A stretch of DNA of 64,000 nt, taken from the NCBI GenBank assembly GCA_963796485.1, contig CAWCLV010000001.1, forward strand, positions 310,001 through 374,000, read 5' to 3'. Numbering within the stretch: position 1 is the stretch's first letter; every line of letters starts with the position of its first letter. The notes under the pieces are model-generated. The model made no database searches, was not told where the DNA came from, and saw only the letters and a list, made by a program, of their open reading frames with translations. Shown piece after piece: positions 31,601-38,796 of this stretch. Source of the DNA: CAWCDJ01 sp963796485 (lineage in GTDB: Bacteria; Acidobacteriota; Terriglobia; Bryobacterales; Bryobacteraceae). The translations under genes were made by a program, and so were the position numbers.

Positions 31601-32118
31601 ACAAGACGCACGAGATGGCATTCAGCGGCGTCTGGGATCTCCCGATCGGCAAGGGCAAGGGTCTGCTCAACAGCAGCAACCACATCGTCAACAAGGTCGT
31701 CAGCGACTGGCAGGTGGATTGGATCCTGACTTACTCGTCCGGATTTCCGGTCGGCTGGCCCAACCTGCTGAACTACTGCGGCAACTGGAATGCGGCCAAC
31801 CAGAACGAGAATAGCTGGTTCAACAACAACAAGGCTTGCTATTCCACCCTGTCTTCGTACATGCTGCGTCAGGTACCTGACCGGTTTGCGACTATCTTCA
31901 ACCCGGCGGTGCCGCAGCTGAACGCTGCCGCGCAGAAGACCATCGCTTTGTCGGAGCGCTTCAAGGCGGCCCTGAAACTGGAGTCCTTCAACGCGACCAA
32001 CACCCCGCTTCGCCCCGGACCGGACACGAGCTTCAGCAGCACGACGTTCGGCCAGTTGCCCAAGCGGCAACAGAACTTCCCGAGGACGCTTCAGATCTCG
32101 GCGAAGATCACCTTCTAA
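28624..32118 (+). CDS. Oar-type TonB-dependent outer-membrane receptor with carboxypeptidase-regulatory domain
   Basis: The protein is 1164 aa. A signal peptide (TRCRTVLMLLLMSAAMFAQ) is followed by a CarboxypepD_reg Ig-like domain (LTGTVTDPSGAAIPGATVRV ... PGTYNIEATSTGF), a plug-like region with NGRQEYMLMALTPGV and AYTINGARSGTNVFLLNGAP, and a 22-strand-type barrel rich in aromatic girdle residues, ending in Phe (SAKITF). AAAGGAG precedes ATG 28624 by 5 bases; an upstream in-frame ATG at 28597 lacks this. These receptors, greatly expanded in Acidobacteria, are thought to take up oligosaccharides or peptides, or to act in outer-membrane adhesion like Myxococcus Oar. No SusD or sugar-specific partner is adjacent, so the ligand is unknown. 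Confidence 0.93.
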   Translation: MTRCRTVLMLLLMSAAMFAQDFRATLTGTVTDPSGAAIPGATVRVINSGTGEIKEAQTTAEGHYAVPYLNPGTYNIEATSTGFQTTKRNNIVLRVADKVDIPVQLSVGQMSVAVEVTSTQDVLDTADASRGLVFDPIKTQQYPLNGRQEYMLMALTPGVLFTQEQFGNGGYSGTRGWDTSNAYTINGARSGTNVFLLNGAPISDNGGTWQIAPNVDAIQEFKVMTNTYDAQWGQFAGGAVNTTLRSGTNDFHGSVFDYFRNSYMDSNWFQNNYNHQAVPFHNQHQFGGSIAGPIRKNKDFFLFTFEGWREVLPAPSQQTVPTPGMKTGNFNGTGITIYDPMTSLSCSDPANNCAGHTYARSPFPGNIIPASRMSAAGQKILGYYPNPTSPGLSNNFNAPNVKDQYAYNQPIVKWDHDFDENNKMNFSFDFQHGSEYRDSSGFGGPASYGDINAQRTPQHYIFDYTRILSATSVFDVRMSFGRFTDNHPGWGDPSFKGSSLGVNIPCAPTVSTCAAPRIDVTNFASMFGNGNYQINWWSYNTWDLLPSLTLNRGTHTLHIGAEAKYVARPSQSSGYASGYMTFNNAWTRHYSDVDGGASDGSGIASMLLGDPASGQVDFNTTAYITRPYFSWYLQDDWKVSSKLTINGGIRYEVQMPWVERYNRGIYAFNYTEVNPYSNAVLANWNKLAATSNDPYGYPAAPSALLGGLEFLGANGNPTRQYHIDWTNLAPRLGFAYRVDDKTVLRAGVGVFYRPLSNNLSSQYGFSQTTNYTGSVTNGLYPMAGADPAGPGSLANPFPNGLIQPVGATQGLMTYAGNGISYNDPRYRTPRTYQYSFGLQRELPGHINLELSYAGNREIFVPVSLNWSNYPQSAAMQTLGQTNPDYLNRTVANPFYGILPTTASLGASATIARGALLRAYPLFTGMTQNYSQQVGYYNSHELQVKVEKRVLGGAKSGVLTWVLAYTFGKKTQADHRLDNWNLNEPLVYEMDDLNKTHEMAFSGVWDLPIGKGKGLLNSSNHIVNKVVSDWQVDWILTYSSGFPVGWPNLLNYCGNWNAANQNENSWFNNNKACYSTLSSYMLRQVPDRFATIFNPAVPQLNAAAQKTIALSERFKAALKLESFNATNTPLRPGPDTSFSSTTFGQLPKRQQNFPRTLQISAKITF

Positions 32119-32144
32119 CGAAGTAACCAGTCAGAAGTGAAAAG

Positions 32145-32179
32145 CGAGCCGCGGCCTCAGGGTCGCGGCTCGACTTTTT
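32145..32179. terminator. Bidirectional rho-independent terminator overlapping the end of the caspase gene
   Basis: CGAGCCGCG (32145-32153) pairs perfectly with CGCGGCTCG (32164-32172), with a 10-base loop and TTTTT at 32175-32179 on the plus side. On the minus strand the same stem is followed by CTTTTC. The stop codon of the convergent caspase gene (32157-32159) lies in the loop. One hairpin therefore serves both convergent genes. Confidence 0.75.
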
Positions 32180-34229
32180 GTATGGCCTGTTCGATGGCGG
32201 CGATGTTCTTCTTCGCGAATTGAGCCTCGTCCAGATCGGGGTTGATCGCGACCACCGCTTGCAGGTGCTTCAGGGCCGGCCCCAGCTCCGCGAGGCTGTT
32301 CGTCTCATTCGCCTTCCGCATGTAAGCGACACCCAGGGCGAAGTGCGCGTAGGGGTCCTGCGGATCGTAGGAGAGCGACCGCTGGCAAAACCCGATCGCC
32401 AGGTCGAAGTTCGACATCTTGCGTTCGCAGTCGCACAGGCCGAAATAGGCGAGGCTGCGAAGGTCGCTCCAGATGTCGTGCGTTCCGGCGCGCTTCTTTT
32501 TTCCCATGCCGAACAGCGAGCCCAGCACGTAGTAATTCAACTGGCCGGCCAGGTGGCTGTCGAAATCGCTCAGCGCCAGGTACTGGCTGTATTCGGCTTT
32601 GGCGCCTGCAAAATTTCCGCTCAGCCGGAGACTGTCCGCCATCCACAGGTGGGGCTCGGCGTTCTTAGGGGCAAGCTTCACCGCTTTTTGCGCGGACTCG
32701 ATCGACTGCGGATAGAGCCCTTTCAGCCGGTCTGCCTGCGCGAGCATCGTCAACGCCATGGCGTGGTTCGGTTGCCGTGTCAGCACCATATTGATCTGGC
32801 GGATTGCCTCGTCCACGTCGCCGATATCGAGCAGCATGCCTGCGTAATTCGCGTGTGCCTCCAGGTAGTCCGGATCGATTTCGATGGCCTTCTTGTAGTA
32901 TTCCTGCGCCTTTTCCTCGTCGAACATCGCGTTATACGTCAGCCCGAGGTAATAGGCGGCCTGGCTGTAAGTGGGGTCGGCCGCCAGCGCCTTCTCGAAA
33001 TGCTCGGCGGCCTTCTTGTAATTCTGCTGCTCGCCTTTCAGGTAAAACTTGATACCGTCGTCCAGGGAATCGACCGCGGCTTTGGGCCTACGCCGCGGGA
33101 TCAGGATCTTGATCGTCACCGTGGATTCCTGGCCCGGGTAAACCGTCTCCTGCCGCGGTCCGTCCGGCTCATACCCCATCTTGACGCCCTTGATGGTGTG
33201 CTCGCCCGGCTGCAGACCCGGCACCGTGATGGTTTTGCCCGTTTCGATCACGCCGACCGACTTGTCGTCTACGAACACCTCCACGCCTTCCTTGTTCGCT
33301 TCGAAAACCAGCGTGCCGTATTTGGGGGCGGGCGGCGTGGCCGGTGCGGCATTCGAAGGCACGTAGGAAAGCAGCATGTTGGGATCGAAGCTGCCGCGGT
33401 CCGACGTCGGATTCTGTTGCGCGCCGGTGGCCTCGCGGACCTGCGTGTGCGTGTATTCGGCCAGCTCGTCCGCGGTCACGATCCCGTCGTGGTTCGTATC
33501 AGCCGCACCTTCCAGGCCCTTCACCACGTAGTACGTGAAGACGCCGTGGCCGCCCTCGAGTTCCGCGCTTTCGAACGAGCGCTCCCGGTCGCGGCTGGCG
33601 GTCAGCGAAAACAGCGACGTGTTCAGAGAAGACAGCGTCTTGTTCAGGCTCGCCGTGTCCTCGGGGGAAATGGCGCCGCTGTGGCAGGCGTCGGTGAGCA
33701 GCACTTTGGAACTGGCCTGGATCTTGCTGCCCATGATGGCGCCCAACTCATCCATTGGGTATCCGGTGGCCGCAATTTTGTTGGAATCGAAGTCATACGG
33801 CGCCAGATAGCCCTTGCCCTGATACATGAAACCGTGGCCCGCGAAGTAGACCAGGACGCGGTCGCCCGGTTTGGCGACGCCCGGAAGCCAGGTGCCGATT
33901 TCCCGCCGCAGGCCGGCCAGGGTCGCCTTGTCCCCGGTCAGGATGTGGACGTTTTCGGCCTTGAAATTTCCGCCTTCGGGGCTGATGAGGATCGTGTAGA
34001 TGGATTGCGCATCCCGCTCCGAATACTGCAACTGCAGGCTGGCGGGCAGGTTCTCGTAATGCGAAATCCCCACGATCACGGCGTAGCTGCGCGGGATCGA
34101 AGGTGCTTTGGGAGGTTCGGGAGTTTCGATCTTTTCCAGCTTGAGATCGCGCTGGCGCTGTTGGGGCGGCTGTTGCTGTTGCGCTCCCAATGCGGCGCAA
34201 GCGAGCAGAAAGGGGAGGCTTTTCCACAT
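32157..34229 (-). CDS. Exported caspase-like protease (peptidase C14) with EF-hand, PEGA and TPR modules
   Basis: The protein is 690 aa from ATG 34229; a longer frame upstream is a shadow. Order: signal peptide (1-16), caspase p20-like domain (about 46-275) with catalytic His132 in YFAGHGF and Cys182 in LTDACHSG, and a canonical EF-hand loop at 244-255 (DTNHDGIVTADE). Then come a PEGA-type beta domain (GTLVFEANKEGVEVFVDD...PGEHTIKGVKMGYEP) and at least five TPR repeats to the C-terminus. It is expected to be a Ca2+-responsive cysteine protease in the periplasm, cutting after Arg/Lys as in metacaspases, with TPRs binding partners. Its ribosome site (GGTGAG) overlaps the stop of the upstream DUF4384 gene, 5 bases away. 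Third gene of an operon. Confidence 0.92.
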   Translation of the reverse strand: MWKSLPFLLACAALGAQQQQPPQQRQRDLKLEKIETPEPPKAPSIPRSYAVIVGISHYENLPASLQLQYSERDAQSIYTILISPEGGNFKAENVHILTGDKATLAGLRREIGTWLPGVAKPGDRVLVYFAGHGFMYQGKGYLAPYDFDSNKIAATGYPMDELGAIMGSKIQASSKVLLTDACHSGAISPEDTASLNKTLSSLNTSLFSLTASRDRERSFESAELEGGHGVFTYYVVKGLEGAADTNHDGIVTADELAEYTHTQVREATGAQQNPTSDRGSFDPNMLLSYVPSNAAPATPPAPKYGTLVFEANKEGVEVFVDDKSVGVIETGKTITVPGLQPGEHTIKGVKMGYEPDGPRQETVYPGQESTVTIKILIPRRRPKAAVDSLDDGIKFYLKGEQQNYKKAAEHFEKALAADPTYSQAAYYLGLTYNAMFDEEKAQEYYKKAIEIDPDYLEAHANYAGMLLDIGDVDEAIRQINMVLTRQPNHAMALTMLAQADRLKGLYPQSIESAQKAVKLAPKNAEPHLWMADSLRLSGNFAGAKAEYSQYLALSDFDSHLAGQLNYYVLGSLFGMGKKKRAGTHDIWSDLRSLAYFGLCDCERKMSNFDLAIGFCQRSLSYDPQDPYAHFALGVAYMRKANETNSLAELGPALKHLQAVVAINPDLDEAQFAKKNIAAIEQAIQKVEPRP

Positions 34230-34234
34230 GACGC

Positions 34235-34906
34235 TCACCGGTGTGCCAGGCGGAACTCGTAAACTACGGGCCCGGTCAGGGGCCCGGGCGAGGAGATCAC
34301 CGCCTTGTTCTCCTGCCGCATGAAAAGCAATTCGCGCCGGCTGTCGCCCGCCGCCTGCGCCATTTCCTGCGGAAGCTCCACTTCGCGCGGGATGAGTTTC
34401 GGTCCGGCGGAGGAATCGATGCAGTCGCCGCGAGCCCGCAGAATGGCGTCGTCGCACCGCGGCGTAAGGGTCAGAGGCTTGGTGGTAAGGGTGGCCGGAG
34501 CCGTCGAAAGGCGCGAGGGGCTCACCAGCCAGTAGACCGTTTCATATCCGGCCGGGCCGGCGATGCGGAAGACGGTGCTGGTGGCGGGAACCTGGTATTC
34601 CCGCCCCGAAGCAATTTGATTGTTCTGGCCGGTCTCTTCGCGTGGGAATAATTGCCCGTACTTGCCCGAACTGCTGAAGTTCGTGACGTACAGGAAGCCA
34701 TCGAAATTCGTGTGGAACCGGAAGCGCACGCGGTCTCCCTGCGCCAGCACGAGGCCGGGGTCGATCGCGCGCCACGCGCCCTTCTCGAATCGTTCCAGCG
34801 TAATCTCGATGCGGTGGGCGCCCTGCCGCATCGTACGGCTCTGCGGCGATGCCGGAGCTGCCACAAGGGCCGCGCCCAAAACGGCGGCGGCCAGTTCGCG
34901 GATCAT
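34235..34906 (-). CDS. DUF4384-type exported protein (second gene of the caspase operon)
   Basis: The protein is 223 aa with a signal peptide (MIRELAAAVLGAALVAAPASPQ). The DUF4384 beta-sandwich core is visible: LAQGDRVRFRFHTNFDGFLYVTNFSSSG (key GDRVRFRF..FDGFLYV) and QLFPREETG, then YETVYWLVSP. A C-terminal tail of about 90 residues carries two Cys (CDDAILRARGDC) that could form a disulfide. DUF4384 is usually found next to caspase-like proteases and protein kinases, and its role is unknown. It starts with an ATGA overlap with the gene before it and is followed 5 bases later by the caspase. Confidence 0.85.
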   Translation of the reverse strand: MIRELAAAVLGAALVAAPASPQSRTMRQGAHRIEITLERFEKGAWRAIDPGLVLAQGDRVRFRFHTNFDGFLYVTNFSSSGKYGQLFPREETGQNNQIASGREYQVPATSTVFRIAGPAGYETVYWLVSPSRLSTAPATLTTKPLTLTPRCDDAILRARGDCIDSSAGPKLIPREVELPQEMAQAAGDSRRELLFMRQENKAVISSPGPLTGPVVYEFRLAHR

Positions 34907-35826
34907 TCGTGCACCAGCGCCAGATCGGCCACGACACGGGCGTCCGAACTGCCCGTCGGGTTCACGACGTAGACGGCGGTTTCTTTCTTCTCGCCCTTTT
35001 CGGCGGACGTGGTTTCGTCCACGCGCTCGATCACCAGGTCGCGCGCGAACGTGTTGCGCAAGCGGCCGACCATGGCGTCATCCACGCTGGCGGTCATGAC
35101 CAGGTGCTTGGGCGCCGTGTTCTGGCGCGGAGCCGCGGCAGGCTGCGCGCTCCCGCCCTGGAGAGAATAGATCGTCTGTTCCAGGTCCTTCTCCGGCTCC
35201 CGGGAGAAAACGATGAAGATTCGCTCCGTGCCGGTCTGCTGGTCGAAAACCATGCGTGATTTCGGAGGCAGCGTGTAGCTGTGCCAGCCGTCCACGTGGT
35301 TGTCGCCGTTCTCCATCTGCGCCGAAGGGAACATCGGCTTCCACGTGCCGCTGGAACCCTTGTTGATGATGTAGAGGTACCCCGGACTGTTGGCCTGAAC
35401 TTCGATCTGAATCTTGTCGCCCGCGTGGAATACCGTGTTGGCGGGCACCGCCGTCATTTCGCCTTCCACCAGCTTCAGGATGGTGCACTTGAGCCCGAGA
35501 GGCGGCCCCGCGGTTGGGGCGGGCGCCGTGGTCCGTTCCGAAACCAGTTGGATGAAGCCGGCTTCGGGCGCGGTCGCTTGCTGGCGCTGGGGCGCCGCCG
35601 GAGGCCGCATCTCCGTCTTACGGGCCTCGACTACGGTCTTCGGCGCCGTTTTGTGAACCGCCGGTCTCGCCGGCGCCTTGGCAGGTGTCGCCGGTTTGGG
35701 CGTTTCCACCGCTGCGTAGAATAGCTCGCGGGCCGTCAACTGGGTTTTAGGCGCCTGCTGCGCGCCCGCAAGTCCAATGAGGCTGGCGTAAACCGGAATA
35801 AGCAGTAATGAGGTGTTTTTAATCAT
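34903..35826 (-). CDS. DUF4384-type exported protein with Pro/Ala-rich linker (first gene of the caspase operon)
   Basis: The protein is 307 aa: a signal peptide (1-23), then a long linker rich in Pro, Ala and Lys (about 45-100) such as might cross the peptidoglycan, then a DUF4384 domain. The domain shows FHAGDKIQIEVQANSPGYLYIINKGSSG (key GDKIQIEV..GYLYIIN), MFPSAQMENGDN and RIFIVFSREPE. A C-terminal region ends DARVVADLALVHE. The ribosome site AAGGA lies in the 3' arm of a small hairpin upstream (35833-35846). A paralogue of the next gene, with the same core in the same place. Confidence 0.83.
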   Translation of the reverse strand: MIKNTSLLLIPVYASLIGLAGAQQAPKTQLTARELFYAAVETPKPATPAKAPARPAVHKTAPKTVVEARKTEMRPPAAPQRQQATAPEAGFIQLVSERTTAPAPTAGPPLGLKCTILKLVEGEMTAVPANTVFHAGDKIQIEVQANSPGYLYIINKGSSGTWKPMFPSAQMENGDNHVDGWHSYTLPPKSRMVFDQQTGTERIFIVFSREPEKDLEQTIYSLQGGSAQPAAAPRQNTAPKHLVMTASVDDAMVGRLRNTFARDLVIERVDETTSAEKGEKKETAVYVVNPTGSSDARVVADLALVHE

Positions 35827-35832
35827 GCAGTT

Positions 35833-35846
35833 CGGTCCTTGGACCG
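35833..35846 (-). promoter_or_regulatory. Small hairpin covering the ribosome site of the first DUF4384 gene
   Basis: On the minus strand CGGTC-CAAG-GACCG forms a 5-bp stem whose loop and 3' arm hold the AAGGA ribosome site, about 9 bases before ATG 35826. If formed, it would limit translation of the whole coupled operon. Stability is modest, so this is a weak call. Confidence 0.3.
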
Positions 35847-35913
35847 GCCCCCCTAGGTGTCTACAATATCATTGCCGGGACCTCAACGGCGGCCGGCGCT
35901 CCGCTATCCGGTA

Positions 35914-37947
35914 CTATGCGGTTCGCAGCGGGAAGAACAGCTGCACCGAGGTCCCGCCGGGCGCCGATTCCAGGCGTACCGCCCCGCCGTGGGCCCGCAT
36001 AATCCCCAGGACCTCCGAAAGCCCGAGCCCGCGCCCCAGGAACTTGGTGCTGAAGAACGGATCGAAGGCCCGCTCCGCCACTTCCGGAGCCATCCCCGGC
36101 CCGCTGTCTTTCACTTCGAGGCGGACGTACGAACCGGGCTGGAGATCCTCGTCCGCCAACGCCGTCCGGACTTCGTCTCCCCGCAATTCGCAACGTGCCG
36201 CGCGGATCTCGATGACTCCGCCTTCCGGACGCATCGCCTCGACGGCATTCGAAATCAGGTTCTTCAGCACCTGTCCCGTGGCTTCGGGATCCGCCAGGAT
36301 TTCGGGAAGTTGCGGGGCGATCGCCAGGTGGATCGCAGCTCTGGGCGCGGCGATCGTCTCCAGGCGGGGTTTGAGCTTCCGGAGGGTCGAATCCAGGTCC
36401 ACCGGCCGGACGGTTTGGAAGGCATGCCCGGTGTAGGCCAGTACCTTCTGAACCAGGGAACCGGCCTGTTTTGCCGAGTCGATAGACGCTGCGATGTACT
36501 CGCGGGCAGGATCGCTCTCCGGGACGGAGGCGGCCGCCAGCGAAGCGTTGCCAAGGATGCTCGTCAGGAGGTTATTGAAATCATGCGCGATTCCCGCTGC
36601 CATTGCGCCCAGGCTCTTCATCCGCTCGGCCCTTTGCAGCCGGCGCTCGAGGCTCTTGCGTTCCGAAATGTCCACGTGCGCGCTCAAGGCGCCGCGTACC
36701 CGCTTCTGTTCATCGAACAGCGGCGACGCAAAAGAGAGCGTATCGAGCACCGTCCCGTCGCTTCGCACGATCCGGTGCTCCTCGCCAGGAACATTTGCGC
36801 CGGTTCTGGCGGCGATGCGCATGGGCAGTTCGTCCGGTGCGAGATCCTGCCGGTTGCGGGTGATCCGGCAGGGCAGCGCAGTCATATCCGCCATGGGAAT
36901 GCCGTTGGTTTTGGCGATTCCGAGCATATCGGCAAGCGCCGGGTTGACACGAATAATCCCGGCGTCCGGCGTGTCGGACACGGCGATTCCAATGGGGATC
37001 ACGTTCAAGAGTGTTTCGAAGTCGGCTATTTTCCGGGTGAGCTCCGAGTTCAGCGCGTGGGCTTCCGCTTCGGCGTTCGCGCGGTGCTCCACTTCCTTTT
37101 CGAGCGCGTCGTTGACCCTCTGCAACACCGTGGACCATTTCTGCGAAACCGTGAGCAGCACGATGAAGGAATAGATGAGCGCTCCGACTACCCCCACCAC
37201 GGACACGATCAGGCCGCGAAACTCCCGGAAGTAGTGCATCGGCACATGCAATTCCAAACGCCACACCTGGTTAGCCAGGGGGATCTGCGCGACCGCGTTA
37301 CCTTCCGACCCGTCATGACCCGGTCCGCTTCCGTAAATGCGCCGTCCTCCCGCGGCAATCGCGACCTCTTGTTCCCGCAAAATGCTGGTTGCCGCGGTGG
37401 CCGCGATCAGCGCACGCGTCTCGTAAAGCCCGACGACATACCCCCTGACTCGACCTGCCTGGCGGATGGGAAAGCAGACATAGATGGCGCTACCGATACC
37501 GGGAGCGTCGAAGCTCTCGGAGATCGACATCCTGCCGGGTCGCAGGGCCGCGATTTCGCGCCGGATCCGGTCAGTGGGGCGGATTCTGTCCGTCGCCGGC
37601 ACCGAACCCGGCCCAGCCGACCACCTTTGCCACCCGTACGGGTCAACCCAGAAGGCCTGCCGCAACCCCGGCGATTGCGAGAGGAATAATTGGCCGTCCG
37701 TGGCCCAGTCGCCGCGGTCCGCGGGTTTTCCCTGCGATAGCCACCACTGGCCCAACCGCTCCAGGGGTTGAACTGCCGCGAGCACGCCGGTTTGCACTTG
37801 CGAGGCGATCCGGGCGACGTTCGCGTCCGTCGTGGCCTGCTGCTCCGCGCTTTCCTTAGCCAGAAGTTTGCTGCATAGCAGGACGGCTGCGGAGAGGCCT
37901 GCGATCAGGACGGCGATGGAGACTACCCGGAAGACAATAAACCGCAT
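35914..37947 (-). CDS. Membrane-bound PAS sensor histidine kinase (orphan)
   Basis: The protein is 677 aa. TM1 is about 8-30, an extracytoplasmic sensor region about 31-243 (CHASE-like, with YVVGLYETRALI), and TM2 about 245-267. A short coiled coil at 270-310 leads to a PAS domain at about 308-430 ending VDISERK. The HisKA domain has the phospho-acceptor His455 in GIAHDFNNLLTSILGN, and the HATPase has N-box NLISNAVEAM, G1 KDSGPGMA and G2 GRGLGLSEV. The HDFNN form places it in the NtrB-like class. No response regulator gene is in the window, so it must pair at a distance. A candidate promoter lies about 45 bases upstream. Confidence 0.92.
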   Translation of the reverse strand: MRFIVFRVVSIAVLIAGLSAAVLLCSKLLAKESAEQQATTDANVARIASQVQTGVLAAVQPLERLGQWWLSQGKPADRGDWATDGQLFLSQSPGLRQAFWVDPYGWQRWSAGPGSVPATDRIRPTDRIRREIAALRPGRMSISESFDAPGIGSAIYVCFPIRQAGRVRGYVVGLYETRALIAATAATSILREQEVAIAAGGRRIYGSGPGHDGSEGNAVAQIPLANQVWRLELHVPMHYFREFRGLIVSVVGVVGALIYSFIVLLTVSQKWSTVLQRVNDALEKEVEHRANAEAEAHALNSELTRKIADFETLLNVIPIGIAVSDTPDAGIIRVNPALADMLGIAKTNGIPMADMTALPCRITRNRQDLAPDELPMRIAARTGANVPGEEHRIVRSDGTVLDTLSFASPLFDEQKRVRGALSAHVDISERKSLERRLQRAERMKSLGAMAAGIAHDFNNLLTSILGNASLAAASVPESDPAREYIAASIDSAKQAGSLVQKVLAYTGHAFQTVRPVDLDSTLRKLKPRLETIAAPRAAIHLAIAPQLPEILADPEATGQVLKNLISNAVEAMRPEGGVIEIRAARCELRGDEVRTALADEDLQPGSYVRLEVKDSGPGMAPEVAERAFDPFFSTKFLGRGLGLSEVLGIMRAHGGAVRLESAPGGTSVQLFFPLRTA

Positions 37948-37992
37948 GGCGTGCTGTCCGTACCGATAGTTCTAGTACTCAATCGGACGAGG

Positions 37993-38022
37993 ATTGTAGC
38001 ACGCAAGCCTGACTAGGGCCAA
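37993..38022 (-). promoter_or_regulatory. Candidate sigma-70-type promoter of the histidine kinase gene
   Basis: On the minus strand TTGGCC (38022-38017) and TACAAT (37998-37993) are 18 bases apart and lie about 45 bases before the ATG at 37947. The -10 box matches the consensus at 5 of 6 positions, the -35 at 4 of 6. A GC-rich imperfect hairpin between 38033 and 38060 may end the preceding transcript. Confidence 0.42.
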
Positions 38023-38074
38023 TACTAACCTTCGTACCGTCCCGGGTGGGGGCCGGCCCGGTTTGTTTGAAGCG

Positions 38075-38701
38075 CTACTTCGCCACGCCGAAACCGTCCA
38101 CCTGAACTTCGAGCAAGTGGTTCACCCGAATGCCGTAGACGCCATCGGTCTTCGCCATCGCCCCGGTTCTGGGCTCGGAATGGACGACCTCGCCGTTTAC
38201 GACGAAGTCGGTTTTCTCAGAGCCCACGCGGACCTCCAGCGCATTGGTCGATTTCCCGCCGGCGTCGGGTTTTTTCACGGCGTCGCTTGGCGTTTTGGGA
38301 GCTACGATGCTGGTGCCGTCGCCGTCCCGACGCTTAATGAGCCAGGTGCCGTTCTGCGCGACCACGAAATAGAGATAGCTCTGTTGCGGGCCTTCCAGTC
38401 CATTGCCGCCGAAGATCAGGCCGTAGTAGTTGGTGTGGCCGCTCGGCTTCATCAGGGTGAATGTGCCCTTCAGCGTGTAAGCCCCGGTCGCATGGTTCGC
38501 CGGGTTCCAGTAGACCGCCGCCTGGGGATTGGTGGCGTGGTACCCGCCCCCCATGGTTACGAACTTGATATCGCCGGACGCATCCGGATCGGATGCCGAC
38601 ATACTGCGGTCAACCCGCATCTTCCAGCCCTGAGGGGCTTGGGCATACGTGGGCGTCAAGACGGCGATCGCGAACAGCGCAAGTGGAATGTACCGCTTCA
38701 T
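38075..38701 (-). CDS. Exported beta-sandwich protein of unknown function (DUF1080/LamG-like)
   Basis: The protein is 208 aa from ATG 38701, with AAGGAG 8 bases upstream; the longer frame to 38827 is not needed. The signal peptide (MKRYIPLALFAIAVLTPTYAQA) is followed by an all-beta region: GYHATNPQAAVYWNP, GAYTLKGTFTLMKPSGHTNYYG and a C-terminal VNHLLEVQVDGFGV. The pattern (Asn-containing acceptor, 'VVNGEVVH') is that of 3-keto-disaccharide hydrolase/LamG-type concanavalin-like folds. No catalytic site is evident. It may bind a carbohydrate. It lies 95 bases downstream of the GH92 gene on the same strand and could be co-transcribed. Confidence 0.75.
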   Translation of the reverse strand: MKRYIPLALFAIAVLTPTYAQAPQGWKMRVDRSMSASDPDASGDIKFVTMGGGYHATNPQAAVYWNPANHATGAYTLKGTFTLMKPSGHTNYYGLIFGGNGLEGPQQSYLYFVVAQNGTWLIKRRDGDGTSIVAPKTPSDAVKKPDAGGKSTNALEVRVGSEKTDFVVNGEVVHSEPRTGAMAKTDGVYGIRVNHLLEVQVDGFGVAK

Positions 38702-38796
38702 TTCGAGTCTCCTTCCGTTCCGGCACCCCGGACCGGGATTCATTATAGCCGGGGCCGCGGACTTTCGCTGCTTGTTGGCGGACCGGGGGTGCGCGG

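Noticed and set aside
29656..32070. 804-aa minus-strand frame opposite the first TonB receptor
   Set aside because: No motifs, no ribosome site, and fully antisense to a convincing receptor gene.
35857..37689. 610-aa plus-strand frame opposite the histidine kinase
   Set aside because: Antisense to a kinase with intact H, N and G boxes; no motifs of its own.
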